Assembly: GCA_021186555.1 (NCBI GenBank)
Contig: JAJKFL010000039.1
Span: 40,806,610 to 40,870,609 of the forward strand
Origin: Reticulitermes speratus
Lineage: Eukaryota > Arthropoda > Insecta > Blattodea > Rhinotermitidae
Direction: 5' to 3'
DNA: 64,000 nucleotides
The translations under genes were made by a program, and so were the position numbers. The notes below the pieces were generated by a model that did no database searches, had not been told where the DNA came from, and saw only the letters and a program-made list of their open reading frames with translations. Shown piece after piece: positions 34,705-46,200 of this stretch (its first letter is position 1; each line of letters begins with the position of its first letter).

Positions 34705-34965
34705 CTGTTAAAGTTGTCCCAGTACAAGTCGTGAAGGCATATAGGGGAGTGGAGGTATAGCTGCACTCATTCTTAACGTCCCTTGAGGAATGATTCCCTG
34801 GTACCCATTGAATGGGAGATTTGGGTGGACCCCAGAGCTGGTCTGGATGCTTGCAGGAAGAAAAAAATCTCTTGCCCCAGATGGGAATCAAACCACGATT
34901 CTTCAGATATCCTTCCCCTGCCCTCGTCACTATCCCAACTACACGGTTGTGGCTCTGGACTCTGT
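34705..34965 (-). repeat. SINE family 1
   Basis: AAAGTTGTCCCAGTACAAG, CACTCATTCTTAACG and TTGGGTGGACCCCAGAGCTG, with the tRNA-like head at the right end. Confidence 0.75.
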
Positions 34966-35221
34966 TATTAGCACTATCCTTTTACTGAATAAATGTCAAA
35001 TTCAAATTGTAAGGCCTCTTTTTTGTTAGGAATGACCACTGTGTATCCTCTAAGGTTATTTATATATTCCTTCTTCATTATCCAGGTTCTTTATATAGAA
35101 ACCATGACGTTTTTGAAATGGCTTCCATGAAGATCCTTGAATAGTGTGTCACATTGTCATATAATTTAAAGTTAGTTCACCATCTTGTACTTTACATAAA
35201 GGACATCTAATTCTTGACATT

Positions 35222-35858
35222 CATAAAGTACTTACACGTGACCCATACACTCATATCTGTAAGTTATGCCCAGCGTATCATAACTGCAGTAGTAGGGTCC
35301 ATCTATCAGTGTCAAGAGAATCTGCTATCATAAAGTACTTACACGTGACCCATACACTCATATCTGTAAGTTATGCCCAGCGTATCATAACTGCAGTAGT
35401 AGGGTCCATCTATCAGTGTCAAGAGAATCTGCTATCATAAAGTACTTACACGTGACCCATACACTCATATCTGTAAGTTACGCCCAGCGTGTCATAACTG
35501 CAGTAGTAGGGTCCATCTATCAATGTCAAGAGAATCTGCTATCATAAAGTACTTACACGTGACCCATACACTCATATCTGTAAGTTACGCCCAGCGTGTC
35601 ATAACTGCAGTAGTAGGGTCCATCTATCATGTCAAGAGAATCTGCTATCATAAAGTACTTACACGTGACCATACACTCATATCTGTAAGTTACGCCAGCG
35701 TGTCATAACTGCAGTAGTAGGGTCCATCTATCAGTGTCAAGAGAATCTGCTATCATAAAGTACTTACACGTGACCCATACACTCATATCTGTAAGTTACG
35801 CCAGCGTATCATAACTGCAGTAGTAGGATCCATCTATCAGTGTCAAGAGAATCTGCTA
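35222..35858. repeat. 107-bp minisatellite, six copies
   Basis: Units start at 35222, 35329, 35436, 35543, 35649 and 35754 with CATAAAGTACTTACACGTGA. Copies differ by a few substitutions and one-base deletions. No hammerhead core is present and no frame is conserved. Confidence 0.95.
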
Positions 35859-35934
35859 ATAAGCATTCCAAAACACACACTCCTAATGAGTTTTAGAGGT
35901 AAGACATATTGGCAAGTTAAAATCCTGATTCTGG

Positions 35935-36095
35935 TCTTGTGGGATGCAGTGCTGTGTACTTTGGTAGACAGGTACCATTGTTTCAGAGTAACTTACTGCC
36001 TCCTTCCCCATCATTGTTAGCATGGAGGCAGCAGGCTCCTCTGACACATTGGTACCTACCAAATTGCACAGCATCACATCCCAGAAGACTGGAAT
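35935..36095. repeat. Dispersed short repeat family, complete foldback copy
   Basis: GTCTTGTGGGATGCAGTGCTG on the left pairs with CAGCATCACATCCCAGAAGAC on the right. Inside are GGTACC boxes and GGAGGCAGCAGGCTCCTCTG, a stem II-like hairpin, then ACACATTGGTA. This suggests the full unit is about 160 bp with inverted ends. Confidence 0.7.
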
Positions 36096-36162
36096 CTTGA
36101 CACTGCATCACAGTCCCAGTATTATTTCTTTCTATCCTTTACATTAAACATTACAGGCCATG

Positions 36163-36478
36163 CATTTCGTTGCTGTAAGAGCACAAGCAGATGGGGCATT
36201 GGGGCTACAAGCCGGAATGCCGCGGGTTCGATTCCCGATGGTGTCATTGGAATTTTTCATTGACATAACCGTTTCGGTCGCACTATGGCCTGGGGTCGAC
36301 TCAGCCTCTAACAGAAATGAGTACCAGGAATATTTTCTGGGAGGTAAAGGCGGACGGTGCGTAAGGCTGACAACCTTACCACCTTTATGTGCCGATTGTC
36401 AGAAATTTGGGAACCTCAAACCTCCTGGAACCCTAAGGGTCTGTCCAGCCCTGTACAGGGATTGCTTTACCTTTTAAG
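36163..36478 (+). repeat. SINE family 2 (tRNA-like)
   Basis: The head contains GCGGGTTCGATTCCCGATGG (B box). The body has GGTCGCACTATGGCCTGGGG and GAGTACCAGGAATATTT. The tail is GGATTGCTTTACCTTTTA. A reverse copy is at 58775-59085. Confidence 0.85.
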
Positions 36479-37215
36479 AGCACAAGCAGGTGGTACAGAT
36501 GAGAACATTGATAACATCACTAGAGAGTTAACAATGTCAGCTGCAGGCCCTATAACACCAGGGATTTTAAATCCCCTAGTCCTGGATAGTAAAACTTAAA
36601 GAGGATAAAAAAGTGATGTGATATTTTGCATGCTGGTATTCCTGCAGCCTGCAGCGTTCTTCAAAATATACAACAGCCCTGAATGGGAATACATTGAACT
36701 CAGATGTACAGAGCCCATCAGTTGCTGTGACGGGATTCTCGTGGATTGCCAATAAGGCTACAGAAAGACTGGGAACCACTTCTTTAGGATTAGTTTGGAC
36801 TGCAGAAGTTACAATACTTTTAAAGCCAGGTCACTTTTAAGTTACACGTCTCATCGCAAGTAATGATGGTAGAGCGGCAGGATAATGTGAACTGCTAAAT
36901 CATAAGCACCATCACTACAGCTGTCAGTTGTCTTCCATAGTAATTTACTGTTCATCAGACAACAAATAAACTTTTATTATGGGATCACCTTTTTTATTAG
37001 ACTTTCATACAGTCATTTATTTCTTTACTGTGATCAGAAAATTTATGTCAGTTCTCATGGACTCATCTGATTTTCTTTCTAGTATTCATTCTTTGAACTA
37101 TGAACACTGTGTTATTGCTGATTATGTGCTCATGTTGTGTTAAGTCGTAATCTTTCATTTCAATCCAAAAATGGCTGACTGTTTTACATATATGTTTTCA
37201 TGCAATCACATAATG

Positions 37216-37725
37216 CAGTGGTTCCCAAAGTGTGCTCCGCAGATCCCAAGGGATCTGCGACCAGTTCCCAGGGGATCCTTGGATACATTTCTGTAATGGC
37301 TACTTTGAAGTTTACTTATTTTTTTAAATTAAAGGAATAATGTCTTGGTTTAAAATAATCGTGGAACTCCTTTAATTGGCGATGTGTAGATTTCGTACAA
37401 TTGTTAGAATATCTAATTAAGAAACGCCCTGTACCTATGAAGTGAGAGTCAGTTTATTTAAGCTCAAATCATGCAATGCATTGTTACATGTGCTACTGAT
37501 ATGTATTCGTAGCTATCTAAATCAGTTCTGAGATATAACTAATATTGGTTACCTGTCATCCGGACACTATATACACAGGGCATACACAAAAGAATGGTGC
37601 GGTTTTAATAGTGAACACTATTAAAACCGCACCATTCTTTTGTGTATGTCCTGTATATGTGAGGATCCGTGGTTATTTTTCGAAGTCACAAGGAGTCCAC
37701 AAGCAAGAAAGTTTGGGAAACACTG
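37216..37725. mobile_element. hAT-type MITE with 8-bp target duplication, carrying a nested MITE
   Basis: Ends CAGTGGTTCCCAAAGTGTG and GTTTGGGAAACACTG. Flanks ACATAATG (37208-37215) and ACATAATA (37726-37733) match 7 of 8. It contains the small palindromic element at 37576-37653. Confidence 0.85.
37576..37653. mobile_element. 78-bp palindromic Tc1/mariner-type MITE
   Basis: CAGGGCATACACAAAAGAAT pairs with ATTCTTTTGTGTATGTCCTG. It is next to TA on the right. A second copy at 50740-50798 is flanked by TA on both sides. Confidence 0.8.
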
Positions 37726-37794
37726 ACATAATATATTTCCTTTGTTTATTTGGATTGTGAATGTTTTAACATTTACTGTGCTCACTTTCAGTGA

Positions 37795-37965
37795 TATTAA
37801 AATGGATCTTCAAGAAATTGGTTGGGTGGGCATGGACTGGATTGATCTGGCTCAGGACAGGGTCAGTTGATGAACCTTCAGGTACCGTAAGAGGCGGGGA
37901 ATATTTTGACTAGCTTGTAAAGACTAGCTCTGCTCCATGGAGTTTGTTCATTAGTTAGATAGTTA
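37795..37965 (+). mobile_element. LINE family A, 3' terminal fragment
   Basis: GATATTAAAATGGATCTTC, GGCATGGACTGGATTGATC and the end CTCTGCTCCATGGAG match the 3' end of 6650-7620 in opposite orientation. Confidence 0.8.
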
Positions 37966-38528
37966 GTTACTTTCAATTAATTTAAACACAGGATGCTGTA
38001 AATAAAGCAGTTTATTTACACTTCCAAGCACATCAAGTGGAACCACTAGCCTCCATTTTGTAGTGGGTTAAAATATCTTTCCTGCCGTGCCCCGTGTACA
38101 TTCTCATGGCACAGTACGAACCACATGGGTAGCTTTTCTTTAATTATGTGGTACAGAAGTTCACATTATACACGTCCATAAATCTCTGTTGCTCTAATTT
38201 ACTAAAATTACAGCATCTTTTGCTTCTTTCTTTTGCATAATACAATGAATAAATGCACAAGGAAATATGACTGTACTGTCACTTCAGTCGAAAGGAGAAA
38301 TGAGAGTTTGAAAGAACACTTCACATGTCAGGACCAAATGACAGTTTGTGATTTGCAGAATAACAAATAGATAAGGACCTTACGGACATCCTGTACTTGA
38401 ACACACTAAAAATAATTATTTTGGCTGCACTTGTGACATGTGAAAGCTAATACAGGTCTTGTACTGCCAGCCTCTGTGCTTGCAACAAAAGTCTTTGCAT
38501 CCATATTTGTGCTGTTTCTGTACACTGA

Positions 38529-41500
38529 TCACAAGAACTTACTCTGGCCACTTGCGAAACGATCATTCAGTAGCTGAGCCTTCTTCAGGATTGCCTTCTT
38601 TTGCGCTTCATCAAACCTATTAGTCTGTAGGTCAACATCGCGATCAAATGGGCGTCTCTCTTTACACTGACCTTCCTCTTTCTCCTTCTGTAAGTTTAAA
38701 AGAAAAATTAAAGTCATGTGTCACATATAAGCATCTCATTTAAGTTCATGGTCCTCGAGATGTGACACCACATATTTTGGTAGATAGGTACCAAAAGTTT
38801 TGGAAGAACCTATCAACCAAACTACACAACATCTCATCCCAAAAGAAGCCATCTTCAAATCCACTGAGTTCCAAAACAAGCTAGACAACTGCATTTACTT
38901 TGTTCTTTACTTCAATGTGTACCTTTCTCTTCTTCTTCATTTCCTTTTGGTGTGCCTCCAACAGTGACTCCTGTCTCCTCTTGCCAGAGTGCTTTTCTAC
39001 AAGATGTTGCATCTCCTTGTCTCGCTGTCTCAGTTCCAGTTCATGATGGCATCAGGTTTGTCTCCCTGAAATGAACGATCCACTTGACAAAACTGATGTC
39101 ATTACAACTTTACAGTTACTCTTTCACAGTTTGACCCCATTTGAAACAGAAACATACCACCTGATCCCATTGTGTTTCTTTGTGATTCATTTCAGATTGT
39201 CCTCCCCTCTGTATCTTGGAATACCAAGTTGCCCCTTTCCATACACATTACTAAATTTGTGGCATTCTTTGCCCTTGATTTGACTTCCCTAAGAACAAAA
39301 AGCAACCAGTACAAAACATGCAAGTTTCTTCCTTTGTCACCTTTGCTACCTGCTAGTTCATCTTACATCAAAATACAGTAAAACCCCGATTTAATGTTTC
39401 CGCATTTAGTGATGATTTTTTCATGTTCCGACAATAGCTCCATATAAACAATAATCCTCCATTTAATGAAAACCTCGATTTACTGAAATATATTCTAATC
39501 CCCAGCAATTCATTAAATAGGGGTTTTACTGTAATCCTTGTTTTGATGTGTGTGTTCCTTTTTCGAAACGATGAGAGATCAAAATTTTCTCTCTCAAGGA
39601 ACAAACTATGCAGTGAATATGCAGTTATACAGAAATGCAGTTACATATCTCTACAATTGCTAACCAACAAACAAGTGAGCTCACATGCCTACAAAGGCAG
39701 CTTACCAGCAGCACAATGCATTAAGCATTGGTGCTAATCATTCTAATACAAACCATCATTACTTCTTCTTACAACACCCCCCCCCCCCACACACACACAG
39801 AAAGATCTTTACAAATGATACATATACTTTGTTTCATCACAATAAAAACCATCTCAAAAGTTAATCGCATTTATTTTTAGTTTAGAGCAGATTAATTGCT
39901 GCAGTTATATGCCACCATCAGCATTCACTACGTGCCCTTATTCTTTTACTGGGCTCCTAAGCAACTATTATTGCCAACTGTAAAATGTTACAATAAACAA
40001 ATGAACAGAAATTAATTTTAGTTTGACATAAGGTTGATTGATTTTCTTTTCTGCTGCATTGGAGGAATGATAAATGGTACACTTCCTGCCAGGGCTACAG
40101 TATGTCCTAAAGTTGAGTGCGAGTTGCTTACATAGTAAACACTGATGACAGCAAAAATGGTCAAAATACATCTGTCGATAAGTAAGAATACATTTTAAAA
40201 GCATAGATGGTTGTATTGTGGTAAATATAAAGGGATTTCAGACATCATGGAAATGATCTCAGTTAAAATTATATGCCTAGATGATCAAAACATGATACTG
40301 AAATATGTCACATTTAAGTCACAAGGAAAGTAAGAGAGAGAGAGAGAAGCATACAGGTGACGGTTTCTTCCGAAGACGATCAGCAGGCGTGTCTGTCCAC
40401 ACAGAGCGATCACCCGATTCAGGCTTAGTTCTGGCTCGAAAACTGCCTCGGTCCCAGACCAAAGTCAGCGCTTGTTCAGGTGGCAACTCCAGCATCCAGT
40501 TCTCACGTTTCATTGGTCCAGAGCCAGAACTCTTATCCTGGTGAACACAGCGTAAACTGTCATGCTTATAATGGTGCTAGCTGATATCTTCATATATTCT
40601 GCTACTGTTACAACTCAAATACATACAATTGGTATGACATAATATTGCTACTGCAGTTTAGCACTCAGTAAATAACTGAGTTTTGACTGACTAATGACTT
40701 TTAGTGACAACATAACAGAGGCCACATGAACATCTGTCAACGTACATCTTGTTTTACTATATATTTAAATTAATCTGAAAACATATAATATATTTTGGAC
40801 ATTATGTATCAATTTAAACTCCCTCACATACTGACAATTCAAACTGACATATTAATTAACTATAATGTTATCTACACACTACTTTTAGAACAAAATTCTG
40901 TAGTGTTTTACATGCGCTACATACTAGCAGACAATGGCTCTTCATTCTTACAGGTAGTAAGGGGTATATTTTTTATTGCACACTGGAAATCATTTGGCAA
41001 CAATGCTGTTTGCTTTATGGCACTCAGTACCACAAACAAAACTTAGAATATAGACATGCTGGTCAAGTTCTATCACAATCCATGGTACATTTCAAACTCA
41101 CATTACCTGTCCCGCCAATTTTCTCTTCATCCTTAGTGCCCGATCATCAAGCTGTTCCTGAAGATATGTTGTACTACAAGTTCCTGAAGGAGCTGGCATT
41201 GGCCCCACAACATCAGTGTCACTGTCAGAGCTCCCATTATCAACAGAAACACCACGTTTCATTGCAGGAGGAAGGCACGGCCCCATCATTCCTAGCGCAG
41301 TTTCACCACCTTTTGTGGATCCCACCCTTAAACCTGGAGGCAAAGCAGGGCCATACATCTGATCTTGTGAAATATCTCTGTCTTCTTCCTTATCTGATAC
41401 ATCTGCATCATGAATCAGTATTGAGCTATCACCACCTTTATCAGTTTCTCTGGACAGTGGTGGAATGGACGTCATGTGACTCCCCTGTGATTCAAGATAA

Positions 41501-41787
41501 TTTTCTGTACTCGGTTCCTCACTATATCCTGTTGGTAAGTGGTCTGGCAATGGTGGACCAATTTCAGAAGCTTGGACATTTCTTTTATTTGTGGGGTTTG
41601 GCAAGAGAGGCACAGGATGGTTTACTCCCTGGTTTAATTCTGGTGGTAAGGAAGGACCAATCATAGTATTAGTCTCTGTATCTTGTTCTGTCTCATGTTC
41701 ACTTGATTTGGAGGTTTCAAAACTTATGCTGGATTCCTCCTTCCTCTGTAGATGAGGGGGTAGGGCAGGCCCAATAAAGCTAGACAT
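38529..41787 (-). CDS. GPALPP1: GPALPP motif-containing protein 1
   Basis: Nuclear protein of poorly known function. Four coding exons: 41107-41787, 40355-40537, 38923-39065, 38529-38687. Start chosen at 41787 (MSSFIGPALPPHL), which opens with the signature motif. GPALPP-like motifs recur: IGPSLPPEL, IGPPLPDHL, YGPALPPGL, MGPCLPPAM, VGPMPAP. The conserved C-terminal domain follows: MKRENWMLELPPE, GDRSVWTDTPADRLRKK, RDKEMQHLVEKHSGKRR, FDRDVDLQTNRFDEAQKKA, ending QSKFL. Splice phases agree for all exons except exon 3, where 143 nt are present and 144 expected: a missing base near 39049 separates GDKPDA from the HELELRQRDKEM frame. With that base restored the length would be 388 residues. Confidence 0.92.
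39376..39531. mobile_element. Tc1/mariner (pogo-like) MITE, TA target
   Basis: Second copy of the element at 24462, 156 bp, ends CAGTAAAACCCCGATTTAAT and ATTAAATAGGGGTTTTACTG, TA on both sides. In GPALPP1 intron 2. Confidence 0.88.
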
Positions 41788-41795
41788 CTTTGTCA

Positions 41796-41868
41796 CTAGA
41801 ATGATACAAGCACACACTATAAAAATTGGTAATAATCTTATTGTAACCGAAATACTATGCTTACTCAC
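41796..41868 (-). other. Candidate 73-bp intron between TAMM41 and GPALPP1
   Basis: Minus strand has a strong donor GTGAGTAAG (starting 41868) and an acceptor ATTCTAG ending 41796, 8 nt before the GPALPP1 ATG. If used, the GPALPP1 leader exon would reach back into the TAMM41 end. Inference from splice motifs only. Confidence 0.4.
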
Positions 41869-41881
41869 AAACTAAATGCTA

Positions 41882-42910
41882 CTAGGATTTAATCATTTTC
41901 ATAATCTTGTTTCCACCATAACGTAAAGATTTAAATATGCCAGCAGTAAGGATTCCTTTGAGGCTCTGTCGAATGCTTGAAGTTGAGACAATATCTTTTA
42001 TACACTCCAACAGGAATAAACCACAATCTGGATCATATGCAATCGCTCTGAGGGTATCTTCTGTGTCCTGACGATGCTTTCTACTATCTCGGTTCCAGAG
42101 GCGAACAATAGCTCTCTGAGGGGCTCTTGGAAGTTGGTTCAAGTGATGAATACGTGCAACAGGGCTTGCATCTTGAGAACACAACCCAGATTCCTTTGAC
42201 ACTTCTAAAAAGTCTGACAAAGAATTTATAACTGGGGAATAGAGTTCTCTAAATGCTTCCATTTGTGGCTCAACAATATTATGCACTTTCTTCTTGTCTT
42301 CACCAAATATCATACGGAAATCACCAGCATATGACAGGCTGCTGATAGTGATATAGAACTCAGGTTCACTGAAATTTTCGGGTAGCATCAATAATGCAGT
42401 ATGGACAGCACTGTGGAGGTTCAACTGGAGCGCAGAGCGAAGCTGCGAGTCGCTAGTTTTGCGAATAACTTCTACTGGTTTGTGAAGACGACCTGCTAGA
42501 TACAGCTTATTCCAGTCTAATAGATCAGTCACAAGGGCCGATCGCGATACAACACCATATTTTATTGTAACCCCTGCGTCTTTTAATGGAATAAGAGTGT
42601 TGAAATAAACCTTAGCTCCCCAATTTTCCTGGACACGGGCGACAGTTTTATAACCTAGCAAACGCAATGCTGAATAATGGTTTGGGTTACGACTAATATT
42701 TTCTTTGTGCCATGTAGGTGGATCTTCAACTGTGAAAATCATATCTATCATGTTCTTGGTAATATCAGAGTTCTTGGTAATATCAGAACCAGACTGTCTG
42801 AACACTCCAGAACCATATGCAAAACAAAATGAAAAATGTTGTGGAAACGTAGAATCCAGTATCTTGCTGTAAAGAGATGCGCCTGCAACAACAGCTTTAG
42901 TTCCTGCCAT
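41882..42910 (-). CDS. TAMM41: Mitochondrial phosphatidate cytidylyltransferase (Tam41)
   Basis: Makes CDP-diacylglycerol from phosphatidic acid and CTP on the mitochondrial inner membrane, the entry to cardiolipin synthesis. A single uninterrupted frame of 342 codons starts at ATG 42910 ([10 protein letters not shown]), the first real ATG after a GTG codon. Family motifs: [14 protein letters not shown] (nucleotidyltransferase glycine motif), [77 protein letters not shown]. An exact 18-bp tandem duplication (42752-42787) adds DITKNS after the glycine motif. No introns, whereas the human gene has several, so a retrocopy origin is possible, but the frame is clean and the promoter is shared with CSN6. 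Confidence 0.93.
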   Translation of the reverse strand: MAGTKAVVAGASLYSKILDSTFPQHFSFCFAYGSGVFRQSGSDITKNSDITKNMIDMIFTVEDPPTWHKENISRNPNHYSALRLLGYKTVARVQENWGAKVYFNTLIPLKDAGVTIKYGVVSRSALVTDLLDWNKLYLAGRLHKPVEVIRKTSDSQLRSALQLNLHSAVHTALLMLPENFSEPEFYITISSLSYAGDFRMIFGEDKKKVHNIVEPQMEAFRELYSPVINSLSDFLEVSKESGLCSQDASPVARIHHLNQLPRAPQRAIVRLWNRDSRKHRQDTEDTLRAIAYDPDCGLFLLECIKDIVSTSSIRQSLKGILTAGIFKSLRYGGNKIMKMIKS

Positions 42911-43220
42911 AACTGTCACAAAATGTTACTATTACTATCAATGTAAAAAAATAAAAGTACGGAATCTATAGGATGTATTTGTCACAATGCATTTATTGTA
43001 CAAAAACCAGCAGACTTAAAATCATCCACCATGACGTGTTTAACCTCCAAAGAACTCGACCTCCGCGTCCTCGGTGGGAGAAGGTTTGTTTGCTGGCTTA
43101 TCGATTTGTACCACTAGATTTCGTTAGTTGCAAGAGTTTGCATATGGCGATGGAAGCGGTAGGTTAGAGAAGTTTATTACTCATTTGGCAGCTGTGCAGG
43201 ATCAGAGCATTGGTCAACAG
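42911..43220. promoter_or_regulatory. Bidirectional promoter region, TAMM41 / CSN6
   Basis: About 310 bp separate the divergent start codons. A DRE-like TATCGAT (7 of 8 bases of TATCGATA) at 43099-43105 fits insect housekeeping promoters. No TATA box was seen at a useful distance. Confidence 0.5.
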
Positions 43221-46200
43221 ATGACTAGTCCACGCCAGAACGAAATGGAAGTTGATGATGTTGGTGTTGCTGTTAATAAAAGCGTTATGGCCTCTTCAGG
43301 CACTGTTGGCAGTGTATCTGTATCATTGCACCCGTTGGTCATAATGAACATATCAGAACACTGGACGCGACTACGGGCACAAGAAGGAACTGCCCAGCAA
43401 GGTAACTTGCCAGTTCGCAAAGTTTTGTGATTTAAGGATATGTGTTATCAGTAGTTACTAGTGTGCACTGTGTGGTTACGCTATACTGAATTAGCATTTA
43501 TCATTGTGAGAGGCTAGCACGAACTACGACCCGTAATTTATGACAATAAAGAAATGTCACTAGTGCTGGTACTGACAGTATTTGTGAATCATTGTTATAT
43601 TAGTAATTGCATTCCAGAATATATATTGTAGACCCAAGAACATTTTCTTCACAGAGCGAACGTGCAAGTAAATGCTGCTTTTGTCCACCTGAGTCTTATC
43701 TAGCACAGCATAAACTATGAAAACTAAACGAAGCGAGAAAGGAGCACCTAGGGATCAGGAATTTCCATGGAACTTGCATGATGGGGTACCCAAACCACAT
43801 TTTTCACATTAGCCTACTTTAAACAGTTGAAGCTCAGTGCCTGATCTACACCCAGTACAAGGCTCTTCCCTGGGGCCGTTTCCATCCCTGTCGAATCCAA
43901 GTTTCAATTTCAATTTATTGTAATATTCCATCAATCCAGACCAGGCTACAAAATCGCCTGTTGGATATAGAACCCGTCACAAGCCAAAACACACATACAA
44001 TAGACATTCAACAAATAAGCAACACAATAAACTAGACAGAACACAACAGAAACCAGCAAGAAATACAAAGAAGTAGTTTACATTAGAGTAAAAGTATAAT
44101 TATTATTAAGCTTCTGTCCTGTTTAGACTATTCAATATGCAATAAATAAGCATCATTAAATTAATCATGCACTGAATATGCTTTGTTTTACAATATCACA
44201 ATTAAAATGAGGAATACAATATCCCATTTTATTTATTGTTAAAAAACTCCTGTAATGAGTAGAAAGAATTTACTAAAAGGTACCCTTTTAATGCAGATCT
44301 AAACTGTTTCTTATTGTCTGACATGGCCTTCAAGTAGGATGGAAGATGATTAAATATCTTAATGCCCATGTAATAAGCACCCTTTTGATAGATAGATAAT
44401 CTTGGTTGTGGTAAATAAAAATTATTTTTGCTTCTAGTATTTATACTATGCAACTCTGTGTTTGTTTTGAATAAATAAATATTATCAGTCACAAAGATTA
44501 ATAATGAAAATATGAAATGAGAACACAACGGTAAAATGTCCAATTCCTTAAAAAGTTCTCTACAAGAGTCTCTTTTCCTGGAATTTGTAATAATTCTTAT
44601 TACACTTTTTTGCAGTCTAAATATATTAACGCTATGCGAAGAATTCCCCAAAAAATGTAAAGTTACCGCATATTATTATGGGGAAAATTTTTGGGTAGAA
44701 GACGTTTAAAATATTTATATATGTTGCCTTTGTTCTGGGTTAGCATTTTGGATACCGATGTAGAATGTTTGAATGGGATGTAGAACAGTGGTTGAACCCA
44801 TGTCATTAAAACTGCTGAAGTGCCATGCGTAGTGTGCAGAAAGTGTGTCTACATGAGGAACCAGACTCTACACATTTGATACTAATCTGCATTTACATGT
44901 CATTTATGTATATGTACAGGTGTGTGTGTGTTTATATATATGTATTTCTCCAGTTAAGCTGATTTAACATATTTAATTGTGCTTATTTCTAGTGATTGGT
45001 GCTTTAATTGGGAAGCAGAAAGGGCGCAATCTTGAGATAATGAATTCATTTGAATTATTATTCAGTTGTATTGGAGGTGACACAATCATAGACAGAGATT
45101 ATTACAACACAAAAGAGGAGCAGTGTAAGTAATAACAAATAGTTGTATTTACATAATCAAGTGATTAGCTGAATTAACTGCTTTTATTGCAAAATACATC
45201 AGAGAATAAAAAAGTATGGTCATTGTTCAGTCAAACAGGTGTTCAGTGACATGGATTTCCTGGGATGGTACACAACAGGGGACATTCCTACTGATGGAGA
45301 TATCAAGATTCATAAACAAATTTGTGAGATCAATGAGAGCCCAGTCCTGCTGAAACTGAACCCACAGGCCAGGCATAGTGATGTAAGTTATATCACATAT
45401 ACATTGTGAATCAACGGCCAAGATATTGGTTGGAACTTCTTCTTTATGCTGCGTTGGTGCCATTCATTTATGCAATTTTGGCTGTTGGGGTTTGGCCACA
45501 TAATGTACTGAAGTTGTTCCAACATTTCAGCGTACATTACAATAATAGTCTTTGAGGTGAATTAAAGTGGATAGTCTGGTGTGTAGCCCTCACAGTGTGC
45601 CTCAGTATTGAGCTGCATCCTCCTTTTGCCTCTTTCACCCTGAAGATGGTAACTGCAGTGTATGTTGAAACACTGGAACAGAACCCATGTTTTGAGCTTC
45701 CCTCCCATCCTCCATCTCAAACTGAAATAGCACATTAGATACATTTTCATCACGTTCAGCAGGTCAGCCATCTTGATGCTGCATTGCCAGTAACTGTCAA
45801 ATAGGCTACAAAATAGATATTAATTACCATTGACACAACTAATTTCATTATATTATATAAATATGCGGCTACATATTTCAACCATTATATGGTCATCCTC
45901 AGGCTGTTTAAATACATAGGACGTCCAGAAAGTAAAGATACAAACGCAATAAAATTTTTTAAAAATAGTTATTAACAAAATTGAGTGAAAAAACTCTTAA
46001 CACATACCTTTAGCTATTTTTCAACATAATCACCACCTTTGTCAAGGCATTTGTTTAGCCTGGGTACGAGGTTTTGTATTCCGATGTCATAGAACTCCGC
46101 CGCCTGTGCACGCAACCACACAGTGACTTAGTTTTTCACCTCTTCGTCTTCATGAAACGTCTGGCCGGCTAGATGTTTCTTTAAGTGCAAAAACAAATGG

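Noticed and set aside
35222..35858. Retrozyme-like tandem repeat, given hammerheads nearby
   Set aside because: The unit has CTGATAGATGG, which lacks the CUGANGA spacing, and there is no GAAA in the right place on either strand.
35222..35858. CRISPR-like array or coding tandem repeat
   Set aside because: Repeats are directly adjacent without spacers, the genome is eukaryotic, and one-base deletions destroy any shared frame.
41788..41868. Extending GPALPP1 upstream to a 256-residue protein
   Set aside because: The added 27 residues begin at GTG, overlap a splice donor, and lie before the conserved MSSFIGPALPP start.
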